NCBI RefSeq assembly: GCF_900636825.1
Contig: NZ_LR134318.1
Span: 2,327,501-2,391,500 of the forward strand
Length of the DNA stretch: 64,000 nucleotides
Direction of reading: 5' to 3'
Source: Pseudomonas fluorescens
GTDB lineage: Bacteria; Pseudomonadota; Gammaproteobacteria; Pseudomonadales; Pseudomonadaceae
The notes under the pieces: generated by a model
What the model saw: the letters and a program-made list of their open reading frames with translations, nothing else
Told to the model about the DNA's origin: nothing
The model's database searches: none
Part shown: piece by piece, positions 62,021-64,000 of the stretch
Numbering within the stretch: position 1 is the stretch's first letter
How the letters are laid out: the number at the start of each line of letters is the position of its first letter
Made by a program: the position numbers and the translations under genes

Positions 62021-62560
62021 GATTTGCCCCTTGACCAGTGTGGTGATCTTTCAAAGTTGATTCGCTAATACAGGTAGCCCATCGGTTAGTTGATCCCTGG
62101 CACCGAAACCAGGACGTCAGCGCTCGCCCGTGTGGAATACGGGGTCGTGCATCTGTTGCATGTAGTCGTGTTGAATAACTGCTACGCAATAGCGTCACAA
62201 CGAGGAGAAGCAGCGAAAACCGGGAGGCTTCTTGTTGACACTTTCAGTGTCTACCACAAGCGTCTTGAGAATTTTCGCCAGCGCTTCTCGTCCTTGTACT
62301 GGACGTTCAGGCCAGGTCAGCTTCTTCAATCTGCCTTGTGGGCAGCGTGTATCCGGAAAAAACAACTCGGCGGTCAGACGAGTTTGCTCAAGCGTGTTAC
62401 CCGTGTTCCCGATCGGGGAACGTCTTCATCATGCAAAAGCAAAACGATGCCGTCAACGGTTTTGTAGTGATTATTTTCAAGCACTACATATTGTCGGACA
62501 AAGCTGTTTTGGAATGAGAAAAGGTCGGTCCGCTGATGGGGGCAGGGCACCGCGAACGGC
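62021..62560. other. Long gap between the 109-residue protein and topB
   Basis: A 540-bp region with lower GC than its surroundings. A short hairpin GTTCCCGATCGGGGAAC (about 62405-62421) lies in it. Overlapping short frames on both strands have no ribosome site or recognised domain. It must include the promoter of the 109-residue gene. Confidence 0.5.
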
Positions 62561-64000
62561 TTAACGGGCCGCCGGTCTGGCGGTACGCTTGCGCGTGCCG
62601 GTGGTTTTGCTGGCGTTGGATTTGCGCTTTTTCTTCCATGGCGCTGCGGCCTTACCGGTAGGAGCCGGGCCGCTGATGGTCAGGCTCAGGGCTGAGCAGC
62701 GGCTGACCTGCTTGCTCATCCACGCCGCTTGTTTGGTGACGAATTCTTCGAGACTCATTTCGCCGCTCTGCACCATATCCAGTGCCTGCTCCCAGATCGC
62801 GGTGGTGCCGGGATCGGCTATCGCCCGGGGCACCGCATCAATCAGGCTGAACGCGGCCGGTGTAGCAGCCAAGGCCTTGCCGTTCTTCACCAGATAACCA
62901 CGGTCCAGCAAACCCTGAATGATCGACGCACGGGTGGCTTCGGTGCCGATCCCCGTGGTGTCTTTGAGTTTCTGTTTTAGCAGTGGGTCTTCAACCAGTT
63001 TGGCGACGTTCTTCATCGCCTTGATCAGATCACCCTCGGTGTAGGGTTTTGGCGGTTGAGTCCAAAGATCCTTGAGCTTCACGTCGGCGACAATGCATGC
63101 GATGCCTTCGGTCAATGCCGGCAAGGTTTGCGGGGCGGGCGCTTCGCGGCCTTTGGCGGGTGCCAGAGCTTCCGGCAAGGCGCGCTTCCAGCCCGGTTCA
63201 ATGATCTGTTTGCCCACTGCGCGCAACGCCTGACCCGCGCAATCGAAATCGGCCTGCGTGCGATCGTACTCATGATTAGGCAGAAACTGCGCCAGATAGC
63301 GCGCGCGAATCAGCGTGTACACCGCACGGTGTTTGCCGCTCAAGCGGTCGAGATGCTTCGCTGCCGCCGTTGGAATAATGCCGTGGTGAGCGCTGACCTT
63401 GGCGTCGTTCCAGGCCCGCGAGCGGCGCTGCGGTTCGAGAAAATCTTGCAGCGCCTCAAGACCGGGATCGGCTTGACGCAGCGCAGCGAGAATTCCCGGC
63501 GCCTCGCTGTGCTGGCTCACCGGCAGATAACCGCAATCGCTGCGCGGGTAGGTGATGACCTTATAGGTTTCGTAAAGCGCCTGGGCAATATCGAGTGTTT
63601 CCTGGGCACCGAGGCCGAGTTTTTTCGAGCAGACTTCCTGCAAGGTGCCGAGATCGAAGGGCAGGGGCGCCACTTCGCGCATCCGCTCGGTTTTCAGTTT
63701 GGCCACACGAGCACTCTCGGCATTGGCGATTGCCGCCGCGGCTTGCTGGGCCAGTGTCTGATTCAGGCAGCGATCCTGATCATCGGTCGCCTCGGACGGC
63801 GCGCGCCACTGCGCGGTAAACGCAGTGCCTTGATGCAGCAGATCCACGTCGATGGCCCAATAAGCCACAGGCACGAAATCGGCAATGCTGCGATCGCGAT
63901 CCACCACCAGTCGAAGTGTCGGCGTCTGCACGCGGCCGACCGGCAACACACCTTGATAACCCGACTGTCGTCCAAGCAGGGTGAACAGGCGGCTCATGTT
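62561..64000 (-). CDS. topB: DNA topoisomerase III, C-terminal part (5' end outside window)
   Basis: Type IA topoisomerase that decatenates replication and recombination intermediates. The 479 residues present begin just before the active-site region: MSRLFTLLGRQSGYQGVLPV and VGRVQTPTLRLVVDRDRS are TopB signatures. Following domains include the gate region (YPRSDCGYLPVSQH), TGIGTEATRASIIQGLLDRG, and a Lys/Arg-rich tail (KKKRKSNASKTTGTRKRTAR) typical of bacterial TopB. The TOPRIM domain and start lie beyond base 64000. Confidence 0.93.
   Translation of the reverse strand, partial: NMSRLFTLLGRQSGYQGVLPVGRVQTPTLRLVVDRDRSIADFVPVAYWAIDVDLLHQGTAFTAQWRAPSEATDDQDRCLNQTLAQQAAAAIANAESARVAKLKTERMREVAPLPFDLGTLQEVCSKKLGLGAQETLDIAQALYETYKVITYPRSDCGYLPVSQHSEAPGILAALRQADPGLEALQDFLEPQRRSRAWNDAKVSAHHGIIPTAAAKHLDRLSGKHRAVYTLIRARYLAQFLPNHEYDRTQADFDCAGQALRAVGKQIIEPGWKRALPEALAPAKGREAPAPQTLPALTEGIACIVADVKLKDLWTQPPKPYTEGDLIKAMKNVAKLVEDPLLKQKLKDTTGIGTEATRASIIQGLLDRGYLVKNGKALAATPAAFSLIDAVPRAIADPGTTAIWEQALDMVQSGEMSLEEFVTKQAAWMSKQVSRCSALSLTISGPAPTGKAAAPWKKKRKSNASKTTGTRKRTARPAAR

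Overview
The window is chromosomal DNA of a fluorescent Pseudomonas (P. fluorescens group, species not determinable here). The evidence is the GC-rich, G/C-ending codon use, the gene families present (AcnB, MiaE, MoaA, cyanase, DUF1652, dihydropyrimidine dehydrogenase PreTA) and the very many REP/REPIN palindromes of two families typical of this group (core GGAGCTGGCTTGCCAGCGAT and core GGAGCTGCCGAAGGCTGCGA). No prophage, integron, insertion sequence, CRISPR array, rRNA or tRNA was recognised.

Layout. 1-9.6 kb: polyamine catabolism (two PuuB-like FAD oxidases, a PuuR-like XRE-cupin regulator, a gamma-glutamylpolyamine synthetase), mixed with small secreted proteins, an HD hydrolase, an AbrB-type membrane protein and a DeoR regulator. 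9.9-12.5 kb: moaA and an 11-copy tandem REPIN array. 12.5-19.2 kb: envelope genes (CAP-domain protein, SleB-type hydrolase, two YkuD-type L,D-transpeptidases) with a LysR/MFS pair between them. 19.2-25 kb: a second REPIN array, acnB, a DUF1289 protein, a tandem universal-stress protein whose 3' end has been replaced by a REPIN, and miaE. 25.1-27.3 kb: a 720-residue unknown protein with an AT-rich C-terminal third and a perfect lux-box-like palindrome upstream.

27.5-49.3 kb is a nucleobase and heterocycle catabolic region. It holds the reductive pyrimidine pathway (preT-preA, hydA, NCS1 permease, beta-ureidopropionase-type amidase), a third REPIN array, then a leftward series of 8-oxoguanine deaminase, NCS2 purine permease, COG0523 metal chaperone, UbiX, UbiD and two tandem amidohydrolase-2 paralogues. 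Beside it are a LysR gene, a two-subunit molybdenum hydroxylase (IorAB type) and another LysR gene. One of the two amidohydrolases has lost the N-terminal HxH metal motif; this pair with UbiD/UbiX is the best candidate for an undescribed pathway.

49.4-64 kb: a triple-PAS LuxR regulator, DUF1652, a small lipoprotein, an SDR/aminoglycoside-phosphotransferase-like pair, a 2-hydroxyacid dehydrogenase, a tautomerase, two small membrane proteins, an amino-acid permease, a ProA-like dehydrogenase, the cyanate module cynR/cynS-cynT, a conserved small protein and the C-terminal part of topoisomerase III cut by the window end.

All functions are inferred from translated sequence and motif recognition; no database search was run.
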